Of a stretch of 64,000 nucleotides of DNA, positions 30,979 to 42,100 are shown piece by piece (position 1 is the stretch's first letter; every line of letters begins with the position of its first letter). Origin of the DNA: Trichomonas vaginalis G3 (lineage: Eukaryota; Parabasalia; Trichomonadida; Trichomonadidae); NCBI RefSeq assembly GCF_026262505.1, contig NC_067208.1, forward strand, positions 18,857,962-18,921,961, in the 5' to 3' direction. Position numbers and translations under genes: made by a program. Under the pieces are notes generated by a model that was given only the letters and a program-made list of their open reading frames with translations, was not told the DNA's origin and made no database searches.

Positions 30979-31593
30979 ATGAGAAGCAAATCCATCTTAG
31001 CTGGTGCCGTTAATGTTCCAATTGAACCAACATCAAATGTTGACTCACGAACGACAAACAATATTGTCATAAAGAACTATAGTTCAGAGTGTTTGAAAGA
31101 AAAAGAACCAGAACTTAAGTCGGTGAATTTAAACACAGCTTCAAACGCTAACGCTACATCAGATGTTGAGTTAGAGTATCCACCACTGGACCAAATTCTT
31201 TCAAGAGAAGCCAACGACAACCCTTACACAAATGTTCAAACAAATCCTTCAGATAACGTAGACCATTACCTTCTTCAGTTATACCAAACTATCTTACTCA
31301 AAGACGATAAGAAGCTTTTGGTAAATCTTATAAGCAAGAACCAAATAATTCTAACAAAGGAGGATTTAGAAAATGTTATATCACGAATAACAGGAAAGCA
31401 ATGTGTCATTGACTATCTCGACCCTGAAATCGAATGCTGTGGTCAAACTCCACTATTCATGAAAATAGGTAACATCCGCATCATTGAAACACCAGGTACT
31501 CCAGGAGTTGAGTTTAAGTATAAATATTCGAACGAGTATACAAAACTATCTACTGACTATAAGCTTTGTTTGAAATATGTTTTAGTAAATTAA
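30979..31593 (+). CDS. Polinton hypothetical protein
   Basis: 204 residues. The first 90 are polar and probably disordered; from about 95 a helical segment (HYLLQLYQTILLKDDKKLLV) leads to a compact C-terminal part with EIECCGQTPLFMKIGNIRII. No family or catalytic motif was recognised. It may be structural or accessory. After the stop comes a short inverted repeat (GACCTTCGGTC near 31602), a possible transcription end hairpin. Confidence 0.55.
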   Translation: MRSKSILAGAVNVPIEPTSNVDSRTTNNIVIKNYSSECLKEKEPELKSVNLNTASNANATSDVELEYPPLDQILSREANDNPYTNVQTNPSDNVDHYLLQLYQTILLKDDKKLLVNLISKNQIILTKEDLENVISRITGKQCVIDYLDPEIECCGQTPLFMKIGNIRIIETPGTPGVEFKYKYSNEYTKLSTDYKLCLKYVLVN

Positions 31594-31664
31594 AGCAGTC
31601 AGGACCTTCGGTCTTGGCGCTTTGCGCCGTCAGTCAAAAAATTTCAAGTTAGCAATTTGTAATA

Positions 31665-31886
31665 TTAATCCAAAACTTCTTCAACAGTATCGAACTCATC
31701 TTCATAATGCAAACCTAATCTTATTGACTTGGTGCAGTTTTCACTAACACAATATTTTTCTGTTCTCTTAACTGACATAACTAACTCATTTGTTTCATCA
31801 AACAGCAACAACCAAAGTTCATGACCTAATACATAACATTCATACTTTATATTTTTAGCTCTGAGTTCTCTTGTAAGCTGTTGCAT
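31665..31886 (-). CDS. Polinton small hypothetical protein
   Basis: 73 residues (MQQLTRELRAKNIKYECYVL), mixed alpha/beta with an acidic C-terminus. It overlaps the 3' end of the 31847-32611 gene by 40 bases in another frame, a compaction common in such elements. Function unknown. Confidence 0.45.
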   Translation of the reverse strand: MQQLTRELRAKNIKYECYVLGHELWLLLFDETNELVMSVKRTEKYCVSENCTKSIRLGLHYEDEFDTVEEVLD

Positions 31887-32611
31887 TTAATATTTTCTAA
31901 AAAGTCAACTTCAACAGTCATTCGCACTGGTGCCTTCAGTTCTACAGGCTCTCCTTGAAAGTCAACAAGTCTGAATTGCATGTCTTTCAAATTATGAGGA
32001 CTAATGCGAACCCATTTACCTAAATGAGTTGCTATGACAGGAACGTTTGGAATGAACATTGAATTGACTGCATAACAGAAAGACTTATATTCTACTGAAC
32101 CTTTACTATTAACTCCTGAAATACCTGTGACATTAGCTATTTTTGACTCAATGTACAAACAGTTGCCATAACATACATATGGAACAGATTTCATCTCAAT
32201 CGTTTTGTCAACACTTTTCAAAGGAAATGTCATATGGTATGCTCCCAGAAGCAATTGAACTCTATGACTTATTCTTGGTATCTTAAACTCCTTCTCGCTG
32301 CTGAACTTCAATGTTCCCTCAGAAGAGAGTTCGACATCTATGTTGTCAATAGTTTCTTCATTTATGAGAGCATTTAACACTCCAGCAATTTTATCTATTC
32401 TATACCCAGCTCTGTTAGGAAATGTTATAACACTTCTTTTGTCATCTATTTCAATCTCTATGAAATCTGTTTCATCTGTTATGACAAAAGTTGCGATAGT
32501 ATTGAAGTCAACAACTCTGAAAGCAAGTGCTTCATTCTGAAGACCTAAGTTTGTTTGTAGTTTTACTATTCCGTATTCGTTTGGGTCTGTACTTTGTAAA
32601 TAGAACAACAT
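31847..32611 (-). CDS. Polinton beta-rich structural protein, penton-like candidate
   Basis: 254 residues, MLFYLQSTDPNEYGIVKL. It is rich in beta strands, and near the C-terminus has MQFRLVDFQGEPVELKAPVR, a pattern (hydrophobic-Phe-x-Leu-Val-Asp, Gly, then Leu) often seen at the end of minor capsid or penton-like proteins of Polintons and relatives. I infer a virion vertex or spike-base role. It is divergent from the fibre gene with 17 bases between, which is suggestive because a fibre usually mounts on a penton. Known: Polintons encode a single-jelly-roll minor capsid protein. Not certain that this is it. Confidence 0.5.
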   Translation of the reverse strand: MLFYLQSTDPNEYGIVKLQTNLGLQNEALAFRVVDFNTIATFVITDETDFIEIEIDDKRSVITFPNRAGYRIDKIAGVLNALINEETIDNIDVELSSEGTLKFSSEKEFKIPRISHRVQLLLGAYHMTFPLKSVDKTIEMKSVPYVCYGNCLYIESKIANVTGISGVNSKGSVEYKSFCYAVNSMFIPNVPVIATHLGKWVRISPHNLKDMQFRLVDFQGEPVELKAPVRMTVEVDFLENIKCNSLQENSELKI

Positions 32612-32628
32612 TTTATTCTCATTAAAAT

Positions 32629-35536
32629 ATGACTATTGCTGCATATGCGTATGAAACAAATGAAGCAAGAAGAGCACATGAACTAGTAAACGAAAACTCA
32701 ACTTTAACAGTGGAAGGCAATGATTTAGTCATTGACGATGGAAAAACTAAAAAAGTCATTGATTTCGATACTTTTAACACTTATGACCCATTCATTACAA
32801 CAAGCAAGGTTCCCATCATAAATGATGGAACGGTGCAATATATAAATTCTACAGTAGATGCCTCATTAGTGAAAGTATTAAATGTTCTCATTGAATTGTT
32901 AAAGAGCTTTCGATTTGACGACAACATTAAATGCCTAAAGAATTTAGTCATGAATGAGAAACAAATTCTCGGCGTTGCTGGTAGCAGTAATAATGTACAC
33001 CTTATGACATTAGAATATTATAACGAACATAAAGATGAACTGAAAGGAGAGAAGGGTGACACTGGAGCTCAAGGACCACAAGGAACAAGGAATACAAGGA
33101 ATACAAGGACCTCAAGGCGAAAACGGTTTGGATGGTGAAGATGGAAAGGATGGAAAAACTGCTAAATCATGGATATGGAACCTTATAAATACTGGTTTAA
33201 CAGCTGCTTCATATGGAGTTCTTCAATACCAAATCGGAAAGATATGGGCAGTACTTGGTGAAGAAGTTTTAGATGACGTTAAAAATGCTTTGAACTTCAT
33301 TTCAAATGGTTCGGATACTATTAAAACCTTATCTGGTTGGATGCAAGAAACAAGGAGTCAAATAGATACTGTAAGACGTATAGCAAACAATGCACGTACG
33401 GGATTGGATACTTTACGAGAAGCACAAAATACACTAAAGGAAGCAAATGATATTTTTGGCTCAGTATCAGACATGCATGAAGATTGGCTTAAAGGTATTG
33501 ACAAATCTTTAAAAAATCACAGTCAGTCTATTGCTGACTACAAGAAAAGTATAGATTTTTTACATAGTGCTATGGACGTACATGATGGAAGCATAAGGAA
33601 CTTACTTAATGCTAACAATAACTTACCAGGAACTATTAAAGCATTTATAAAGTCCTTTGTAAAACCTGGTGCTCTAACATTTAGGTCTTTGAGAGCAAGA
33701 GCATTGAAGTCAAGAGATGCAGAAACTCCAACAGAACCTACAGAAGGAACTGAAACAACAGAAACTCCAGAAGAACCACCAAAACCAACAGCTAATGAAA
33801 TATTGTTCGAATATTTTCCAAGGTACTCTGTTTTCATTGCATACATTCAAGAAATACTTAAGAAAGCAGACTTGACTTTAGGAGATGATGAAAGTTCTGT
33901 ATATCTTTCGTTCCAGTTTCAAATAGCAGAACTTTTGAGACAGATATGCTTAATGTATGACAACATCTCTGATTTCACAAGATATGATGACGACCATGAC
34001 CCCGAACACGGTGAAGAAGAAGTTTTACAAACATCCATTAAGACAGGAAAGGTTTTAACTCAAAGTCTCATTATTGACATCAAAGATGGCGAAGTGGACG
34101 TTCTTCAAGAGCTGAAGAAAAATACTTCTTCGGGAGGTGGAGGTAGGCATGAACTTGAAATAAATGAGATAGAAGAGAAATTAGCCGAAAAAGCAGATAA
34201 AAAACATGTTCATTATATAAGTTCAGACGAACAGATTATAACGGACTACCACGGATATTTAACACAGGATGAAGAAGTGAAGACGAAAGATGTTAATGAA
34301 AGAAGATATAAATACATTCGTGCTAAAGGTTATGACATACGTTGTACTGTACAGTATGACACAGGTAAAGCACAAGAAGCATTTGGTTATAATGATGAAA
34401 TTTATGCCTCTAGTTTCTTTGTTAACGGTGTATTAGTTGAACCAAGATTTACTTTGAGAGTTAAGGCAAAAATAACTTTTGAAGATGCTATTAAAAGTAA
34501 AGCTGACAAAGATGAACTTGACGCAACGAACAAAGTTTTGAAATCTCATAAACACAATATCTCCGATATAAATGAACTTCAAGCTACATTAAATAGTAAA
34601 GCTGACAAGAACCATACACATAAATCCTTCACTACTGTTAGAGCAGACGACATAATATTGAACTATGATTTGGGTTCAAGTGCACCTTTAGAGAATCCGA
34701 GTACAAGCGTAAAAGATACTCTTAACAATTTAGATAACAGTTGCAGGAATATCGAAGGTCATGCCAGAAACTTTGAAGCATATGAACTACCAGCAATGTT
34801 AGATAAGAAAGCCGACAAAACTTATGTAGATGAAAATTATGCAAAGAAGTCGGAAGTAAATGCTGCGCTTAATGGAAAAGCCGACAAGAACCATACACAT
34901 GAAGAATTTCAAACAATCAAGATTAAAGAAATTAAGGCATGCATCGAAATAGTAACAAAAACGGGAAGAAACGGTGCAACTGTACAAGAACAAAGAATTT
35001 ATCCTCCTACTTTTCCTAATGGTTTAATAACAAACAATATAAATATTGAAGATGGCAATAAAGTTATAAACGTTAAACATGAACTTCTAACAATGAAGGC
35101 CCAGATTCTTCAAACCATATATCCTGTTGGTTCTATTTATACGTCAATGAATTCAACAAATCCAGAAACAGTTTTAGGTTTTGGTACGTGGAAGCAGATT
35201 GTAGATAAATTCTTATACTGTGCTAGATATTCAAAGCAAACAGGAGGTTCGAAGAAAATTAAAGAAGCAAACTTACCCCCACACACTCATACAGGAACGA
35301 CAAACTTTTCTGGCGACCATAGCCACTCATTAAGAGACCACCCATTATACAACTCAGACTATGAAGCTGGCAATGACGTTTTATCTCCATCTTATAACAA
35401 TTCAGCAAAAAAGACTTTTCGACCAACTGAACCAGGAGGAAATCATGTCCATACTTTCACAACAAATCCAACAGGCTCGGGTGCAGATTATATGCCACCA
35501 TTTGTGACTGTATTCGCATGGTACCGCGTTCATTGA
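32629..35536 (+). pseudogene. Polinton collagen-like fibre protein with phage-tail-like C-terminus, broken
   Basis: The region encodes a long fibrous protein. An N-terminal domain is followed by collagen-type Gly-X-Y triplets (GEKGDTGAQGPQG), then a long helical stalk, several repeats of the form KADKNHTH seen in phage tail fibres, and a C-terminal tip with TIYPVGSIYTSMNSTNP and paired His clusters (PPHTHTGT, GNHVHTFT) ending near MPPFVTVFAWYRVH. That tip resembles the T4 gp10 C-terminal/tail-collar receptor-binding fold known from bacteriophages. It probably formed a trimeric attachment fibre. The copy is broken, about one break. Confidence 0.75.
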
Positions 35537-35604
35537 ACGCGCTTGAGCCTAGACCCTTTGGGTCAAGGCTTACCGTCTTGAATAAAATCTTTAACTTTAC
35601 ATAA

Positions 35605-36688
35605 ATGAGCTTGAAAGAAGTATTCGAACAACATCCATGGAGGTCATTTAAGAAGTTCAATGAAGCTGCAAAGAGTTGGGGATTTACTAACAGAGCTGAA
35701 GTGAAAAGGTTCTTTGACAAAAATGTTGTACATCAAACAAAAATAAACCCTTACGACTACTTTTTACCAATTTACTCCAACGCTCCTGACGCATACCAAT
35801 TTGACACTCTCATTCAAAGCAGAAAAGGAGGACATAAACCATTCCTCATCTTCATTAATGTTAACACTCGCAAAGCATATGCATATCCAATGAAAAATAA
35901 AGGAACTCATGAAGTTTTAAGAGTTTTACAAAAGTTTGTAGCAGAACATCATCCCACTTCATTAACATCAGACCAAGACGGTGCATACCTCAGTAATGAA
36001 ATCACCGAATTTCTCATTAAGCATAACATAACTCACTACACTACTGAAGACCATAACCATAACATACTCGGCATCATAAACCGCTTCATAAGAACGCTCA
36101 GAGATTTAAATCAAGAGCGAGACTTTACCGAAAAAACAATGAAACATTTTCTCGAAGTATATAATTCCTCAACACACTCTACAACAGGACATACACCAAA
36201 TTCAATGACACAACAACAAGAAGAAAAGTATATACAAAAGAAACGAAGTCAAACACAAAATATCAGAAATTCAACATAATTTACCCTCATTCCTGGTACA
36301 AAAGTTCGTGTAGTTCTTGACGACAAACCGTTGACAAAGAAACGTTTAAGGTTAAGTCGAAATTATTATATCGTAGACTCTACGCAAGGTAATGGATATC
36401 TTATAAAAGCTGCCGACGACTCTATTGCGTTTTATCCTCGTCATAAATTAGTCGAAAGTAGTAATGGCAAACTTGCTGAAACCATTGACGAAGCAAAGCG
36501 AGGAGTGGTTATTGAAATACTTGGCTATAACAAACGATGACACTTATAAAGTAAGATATGAAGGAGGCGTTGAAGATGTTATACCATCTAAGAACTTGAG
36601 AGAGTCGAAGCCAACACATCTGGGACCATTAGAGCGGGAGTACTGGAAAGACAAAAATAAGCCAGAAAGAATAAGAAAATTCTTCTAA
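35605..36688 (+). pseudogene. Polinton retroviral-type integrase with chromodomain-like tail, broken
   Basis: The N-terminal portion has the rve fold of Polinton integrases: a basic helical region, then a catalytic core with YQFDTLIQ and TSDQDGAYLSNEI strings, and then a C-terminal section with small beta-rich chromodomain/SH3-like segments (IDSTQ... and YKVRYEGGVEDVIP types). Polinton integrases act with the terminal repeats to insert the element, making 5-6 bp duplications, which agrees with the GTATAC copies here. The copy is broken, about two breaks. Confidence 0.82.
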
Positions 36689-36774
36689 ACTTTTTCATTT
36701 TGTTGCTGAAAAATGACCAAATTTCATGAATTTTCATAAAAGATAAAAATAAAGTTAGTTTTATTTTTATTTAT

Positions 36775-36802
36775 TTTTTTTATCTCATATGTAAAGACAG
36801 TA
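36775..36802 (+). promoter_or_regulatory. Shared leader TTTTATCTCATATG...GACAGTA
   Basis: The leader ending TATGTAAAGACAGTA directly before the ATG at 36803 is repeated almost exactly before the ATG at 37503 (37478-37502). It is probably a promoter plus 5' leader shared by the two KilA-N genes. Confidence 0.55.
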
Positions 36803-37414
36803 ATGACAAACATTGAGTTTGAAACAGTTAGAAAGATTGACAATGACACCAAAGTGGTTAGAATTGGTGATTTAAACGTAAGATACTGTAAGAAATACAA
36901 CAAATATTCTTTGTCAGACATTATAACACCATCTGGAAAGAAAACAAAGGACTGGGTTAGAATTGCTTCTACTCAGAAAATTTTGACAAGAAATCCTGAG
37001 CTTATGATATCAGTAAGATTCTATGGAACTACAGCATATCTCATTGACAAAAGTCTTATACCAATAATTCTTCTATGGATTGACCCAGTTGTTGGATATA
37101 ACTTCATAACATATGGTTCATTCGATACGGAACGTTGCAGTGAAGGCTTACTTTACATCGTTCAGAAACCGAAGGACTTCAATACAAAGAGATATAAGAT
37201 AGGAAGAACATATAATATAACTCAAAGATATGACAGTACAGTCAATAGAGTCAAGGTTGTGTTTGTTAATGATATGAGAGCTGCAGAAACAGAACTACTC
37301 GAAAAGTTTGAGAAAATGTATGGTGCTCCCATGAAAGGTAAAGAAACGTTTGAAGTAGATGAGATAGATAAAGCTATAAAATTATTTGACGAAGTTGCTG
37401 AAAAATACATGTAA
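36803..37414 (+). CDS. Polinton KilA-N plus GIY-YIG/T5orf172-like protein
   Basis: 203 residues. The N-terminal 110 residues (RIGDLNVRYCKKYNKYSLSD, DWVRIASTQKIL) resemble a short KilA-N DNA-binding domain. The C-terminal half starts EGLLYIVQKPKDFNTKRYKIGRT and continues TQRYDSTVNRVK, RAAETELLEKFEKMY and GKETFEVDE, the run of motifs of the T5orf172/MUG113 branch of GIY-YIG nucleases. Such fusions are common in large DNA viruses and phages and in trichomonad Mavericks. It probably binds DNA and may cut or regulate it. The frame is open and looks whole. Confidence 0.75.
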   Translation: MTNIEFETVRKIDNDTKVVRIGDLNVRYCKKYNKYSLSDIITPSGKKTKDWVRIASTQKILTRNPELMISVRFYGTTAYLIDKSLIPIILLWIDPVVGYNFITYGSFDTERCSEGLLYIVQKPKDFNTKRYKIGRTYNITQRYDSTVNRVKVVFVNDMRAAETELLEKFEKMYGAPMKGKETFEVDEIDKAIKLFDEVAEKYM

Positions 37415-37502
37415 AGCGTTTATTTTTGGTCTTTTGTGAAAGTCAGAAAATAACACTAATTTTTTCTAACAAAAAAATTTTATCTCGTATGTAAAGACAG
37501 TA
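37415..37502 (+). promoter_or_regulatory. Spacer and shared leader before second KilA-N gene
   Basis: Contains GTTTATTTTTGG just after the first stop and the TTTTATCTCGTATG...GACAGTA leader at 37478-37502. Confidence 0.45.
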
Positions 37503-38282
37503 ATGTCAACATCAGAGAACACAACAACTGCTATCGTTCATGAAGCCATCAATGAAGAATATGAATACATACAGTATAACAAACAATTGAGACTCATTCG
37601 TTCAGTCAAAGATGACATGTACCAAATGCAGAGTATTTTGACAGCATGTTTTGCTCCAGAGAATAAAACACCAAATGAATGGTTTGAATTAAATAGCACT
37701 CATGAACTCCTCAGTGAGTTTGAACATGTAGAACTTAAAAAGATGTACCAAGACAGACAAAACTTACCATCACATCTAAAAGGTATATATGTTCATAAGT
37801 TCCTAGTTAGTTCAATAGCAATGTGGGCTTGGCCCCGTTATGCAATCTACATACTTATGCTACTTGACGAACTTTGTACAAAGCAGAGAGAAGATATGAT
37901 GAAAGAAGACAAAAGCATACAGAAAAGAATACCACGTTCGGTACCAAAAGGAAAGGAGAAGAGCTATAAGTATATGATTTACACTGAAGAGTTGGAGAAA
38001 GAAGAAGATAAAGATATGGTTATGTTACATTTAGTCAGAAGAAACAACAAGAGCTTTTATGACCTCGCTAAAATATATAAATCTGACAGAAACCGGTTCT
38101 ATCGTGAAAACTTACCGATTTCAATGACACCGAATGAGCAAATAAAGGAAATTGTCAAAAATACTCTTCCTCAAACACACTATGACATCAAAGGTTGCAC
38201 AATACTTACATTCAAAGAAGACTTAACATTACTGAAGGAAAAAATAACAGAATATTTCGACAACTTCAAAGAGGAAGAATGA
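37503..38282 (+). CDS. Polinton KilA-N domain protein
   Basis: 259 residues. The central region NEWFELNSTHELLSEFE (about 59-75), LPSHLKGIYVHKFLVSSIAMWAWPRYAIYILMLLDEL is a canonical KilA-N domain end (YVHxxLxxxIAxWxxPxxAI). A charged C-terminal region of about 130 residues follows (EKSYKYMIYTEELEKEEDKD), with an arrangement like the C-terminal domains of Bro/KilA-N proteins of large DNA viruses. It probably binds DNA. It follows the other KilA-N gene with a nearly identical leader. Confidence 0.8.
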   Translation: MSTSENTTTAIVHEAINEEYEYIQYNKQLRLIRSVKDDMYQMQSILTACFAPENKTPNEWFELNSTHELLSEFEHVELKKMYQDRQNLPSHLKGIYVHKFLVSSIAMWAWPRYAIYILMLLDELCTKQREDMMKEDKSIQKRIPRSVPKGKEKSYKYMIYTEELEKEEDKDMVMLHLVRRNNKSFYDLAKIYKSDRNRFYRENLPISMTPNEQIKEIVKNTLPQTHYDIKGCTILTFKEDLTLLKEKITEYFDNFKEEE

Positions 38283-38349
38283 AAAAAAATCTCGTCGGGT
38301 GCCACGTTAGGACCATAGTGGAGAAAACCATGGTAAAAACAAAACCCTT

Positions 38350-38553
38350 CGTCAAGTTTATTTTGTTTTTACCATTTAATTGTTTCCATAAACGCTCCAT
38401 GTCGAACATAATTGACGAAGAGAGAATCGTCTGATTGTCAAGTTTATTTTGTTTTTACCATTTAATTGTTTCCATAAACGCTCCATGTCGAACATAATTG
38501 ACGAAGAGAGAATCGTCTGATTGTCAAGTTTATTTTGTTTTTACCATTTAATT
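38350..38553 (+). repeat. 86-bp tandem repeat, about 2.4 copies
   Basis: The unit starts GTCAAGTTTATTTTGTTTTT at 38351, repeats at 38437 and begins a third time at 38523. The copies are nearly identical. It follows the second KilA-N gene and precedes the 3' end of the next minus-strand gene. Each unit carries a TTTATTTTG element like those at other gene ends in this Polinton. Confidence 0.88.
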
Positions 38554-38597
38554 GTTGTAAAATATCCATATGAAGACTAACCAAAAATAAATTTTCT

Positions 38598-39070
38598 TAT
38601 AAAGCTTCAGGGTCAATTTCTTCAACCATTTCACTTCCTTCGTCAATGTCAATAGAAGCTTCTTCAACCTTTGGTAAGAATTTCTGTATAACATCTTTGT
38701 TCGTTATTGTCTTCAGAGGTGAAGGATAATATTTCACAGATGTTTCACCCTTCTTATATTCTTTCTGTTCGGAAAGATTTCAAGCAATACTGAAGAAGTC
38801 AATGTTAGAGTTCTTTATGACAGTATAATGAGTATCTTTGACATTCACGAAGAAACTCTTTTGTTTCAAAACTACTGCTAACTCTTGTGAAGTATAACGT
38901 TTGCGGTCAATGACGATAGCTAATGGTCTGACATACTGACCAAACTTAGATTCTTTCACAAACTTCTTGTTAAAGATAACATTAACATTTGAAGCATTAT
39001 TGAACTCATTCTTGATGGCAGTAGCGAGAGCATTGTATGAAAAGAACTTGCAATCTTGCATGTGTTTCAT
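38598..39070 (-). pseudogene. Polinton hypothetical gene, broken
   Basis: The start is ATG 39070 (MKHMQDCKFFSYNALATAIK). The readable protein is mixed alpha/beta with no recognised family; the 3' part encodes an acidic tail ending in a Glu/Asp-rich stretch. It is broken, about one break. It is divergent from the polymerase region, with about 90 bases between start codons. Confidence 0.5.
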
Positions 39071-39161
39071 TAAAATAAAAATATTAAATTATTTTGAAAA
39101 ATAACTTAAAAAAATCTAATCTAATTTTTTCAAAAAATATTTTTTTATTTCCTACTAAAGA

Positions 39162-42100
39162 TGTATCGGAAGTTGTCTAAGTTAGAACACTCGGAAATAA
39201 AACAACTTCTTACAGAAGCTAATATAGATGTTGCAAAGCATTACGCACAAACAAAAAAGCACTCGCTGACATCCTCAATGACTATAATGGTGCAATAAGT
39301 TATGATAGAATTCATGAGTTCATAAAGCCGCAACGCGGCGAGGACGAAGTCCATGCAAGAGCATTTCCTTTAAATGACGTTGCTATTGACTTATATCATA
39401 GACGTTCAGTACCTCATGAAGTAAGAAGAGAAATGTTTGACATAACAAATGCAAACGTTGGTGAAACAAGAAGAAGAGACGACACACTGAAACAACAGAG
39501 AAGAGAGATGTTTAAGAGCGCTATAGAACAAGTTCGCAAAGCTAACGATGTCATTCGTTCCATTGACGACAAACCAAAAGAAGGTGAGAGATGGTTAAAG
39601 AAAGATGAAGAGAATAGGAAGAGGAATGTTAAGACAGGCAATAGACTCATTGACTTTAACATCGAAGCTTTAGATGAACCAAACAGAGACTACTTACACA
39701 AACATTTCGGTAAGGTTTTCATGAGACTCTTAGAGAAGATTAAAATAAACTCCCAACAAAGATGGATGGTATGTTATAAACTTGGTGGAAAGTATGAATG
39801 TTCTACGTTAAACCTCAATAATATTGGAACATTACTACATCAGCTCTTGAAGGAGAACTTTATATCAGAGATAGAAGCAAATGCTGCAGGTATTGTTGAA
39901 ATGCACTATGACTTCTTCTTGACAAACATAAAGAATCTTACGAAATAAAGATGTATGATTTAACAGAATATGAAGGCTTAACGATGTCAGATGTAAAGAA
40001 AGGAAAGCCAAAAAAGAGACCATATAGAGATGAAAGCACACTGACAAATGACCAGAAAGCCATTTTGGAAGCTCTTAAGCAAACAGGAAACCCAGCACTT
40101 ATAGAAAGTTTTTGGAAAGATAATGGTGAAAAGAAGTTTTATAAGAAGAGAAGCGGTCAGTTCTGGAAGTATCTTTGCAGATTACCTATAAATCTTGAAC
40201 GCTATCAAATTTTCAATGAACTGAACAAAAGAACTGCAACACTTATGACAGAAGATAACTGCTTCGTTTATGCTTGCATTCAGGCTGGAGTAAATGAAGA
40301 AACTATTGACCACATGAGAGAAGTCATTCGTGTTAGAGACTTTCCTCAAAGTAAAGTACAAGAAATTTCTGACGCAACAGGTATAGCATTTAATGTTACC
40401 ATTGGTTACTTCAATGACTCAAGACATAATGAAATAAAGAGATACATACCAAAAGAATGTGAAACTGTTCGAACTATTGACTTACTTCTTGTTGAAGACC
40501 ATTACATGCTAAATGAAAGATTACCAATGACAACATATTTTCATTAAATTATAAAGAAATCTGAAAGTGTGGTGGAATGAACATTGAGAAACAGATGAAG
40601 ATTTATACAAAGAGAGAGAACAAATATGTAGTTCGTTATGATAGAACAACACCGTTATGGGATGTTATGAAAACATTGTGGGGGTGCAAATATTTTGAAC
40701 CTATTTCTTATGGAGAACTTTTCACATATACGACTGACTTATATAAACAGAACCTTGCACCATTTAAAGATTTGACATATGCTCCAAAGTATTGTGTACA
40801 ACTGAAGAAGAAAGCCGAGTCAAAAGAAGTAAATAAAGCTAAATGTAAGTTCATTCCTGAGCACGTTTTCTTTGCTGACTTTGAATGTAGCACTGATGGA
40901 GTTCATAAAGCCTTTAACATTTGTTATGACGGTGAAGATGGTTCTGTGAGTGAAAGCATTTGGGGTCAGAACTGTGCAACAGAATTTTTGGAACGACTTC
41001 CTGACAAGAGTTTAATATATTTCCATAACCTCAGTTATGATATAAACTTCATCTTAAGACACATGACAGAAGTGAAAGGAACACCCATCATTAAAGGTTC
41101 ACGAACAATGCAAATAACTGGCTTATATAAAGGAAGGGCAATTATTATAAAAGACTCATACACTGTTATAAATAAGAAGCTTAAACTATTTCCTGTTATG
41201 TTTAACTTACAAACAGGACCGAAAGAAGTATTTCCATACAACTACTACAGCAGTGTTTTGTTAGCAAATGACAACAGAACTGGTGTCATTTCTGAAGCGT
41301 GTAAGTTTATCCAGGATGCGGATACGTTCATGAAAAACATAGATTCCATCAAAGGTTGCAGAATAGATGAAAACCACTTCGACTTAGAAAAGTATAGCAT
41401 ATTTTATTGCAAACAAGATGTAAGAATTTTAAGAGAAGGTTTTGTTAAGTTCCGCAATGACATATTGAAAGAATTTGATTTAAACGTTTATGACTACGTT
41501 AGTATTTGTTCAATTGCTAACAAATTGTTTGAGAACAGAGTGTACTTCCCGAATGGAAATTTATATGACCTCTCAAATAAACCAAGAGAATTTATTTCAC
41601 GCTGTATTCAAGGTGGAAGATGTATGCTGTCAGATAACATGAAACAAAAGAGCGAAAAGAAACTCATTGCTGATTTCGACGCTGTTTCATTATATCCATC
41701 AGCTATAGCAAGACTTTATACTTTAGAAGGAATTCCAAAGGTTATGAAGAAAGAAATGTTAAGCACAGAGTATCTCATGAGACATTTATTTGATGACGAC
41801 CAAAAGGAACCCATTGGTGAAAAGTTTATGTCTGGCTTCTTTGTTCTCATTAAGATAAAAGAGATTGGCATACATAGACACTTTCCTTTAATAGTTTGTG
41901 ACCCTGAACTAAAGCCAGAACTTAACGTTCCCAGAAGTTCAAACACTTGCTGTTTAATGTATGTTGACCATATAACATTACAAGACCTCATAAAATATCA
42001 AGGTGTCAAATGTGAAGTGTTGCAAGGATACTATTACGATGGAAACAGAGATATTAGAATAAGAGATGAAGTAAAGAAGTTGTTTGAGTTAAGGTTAAAG

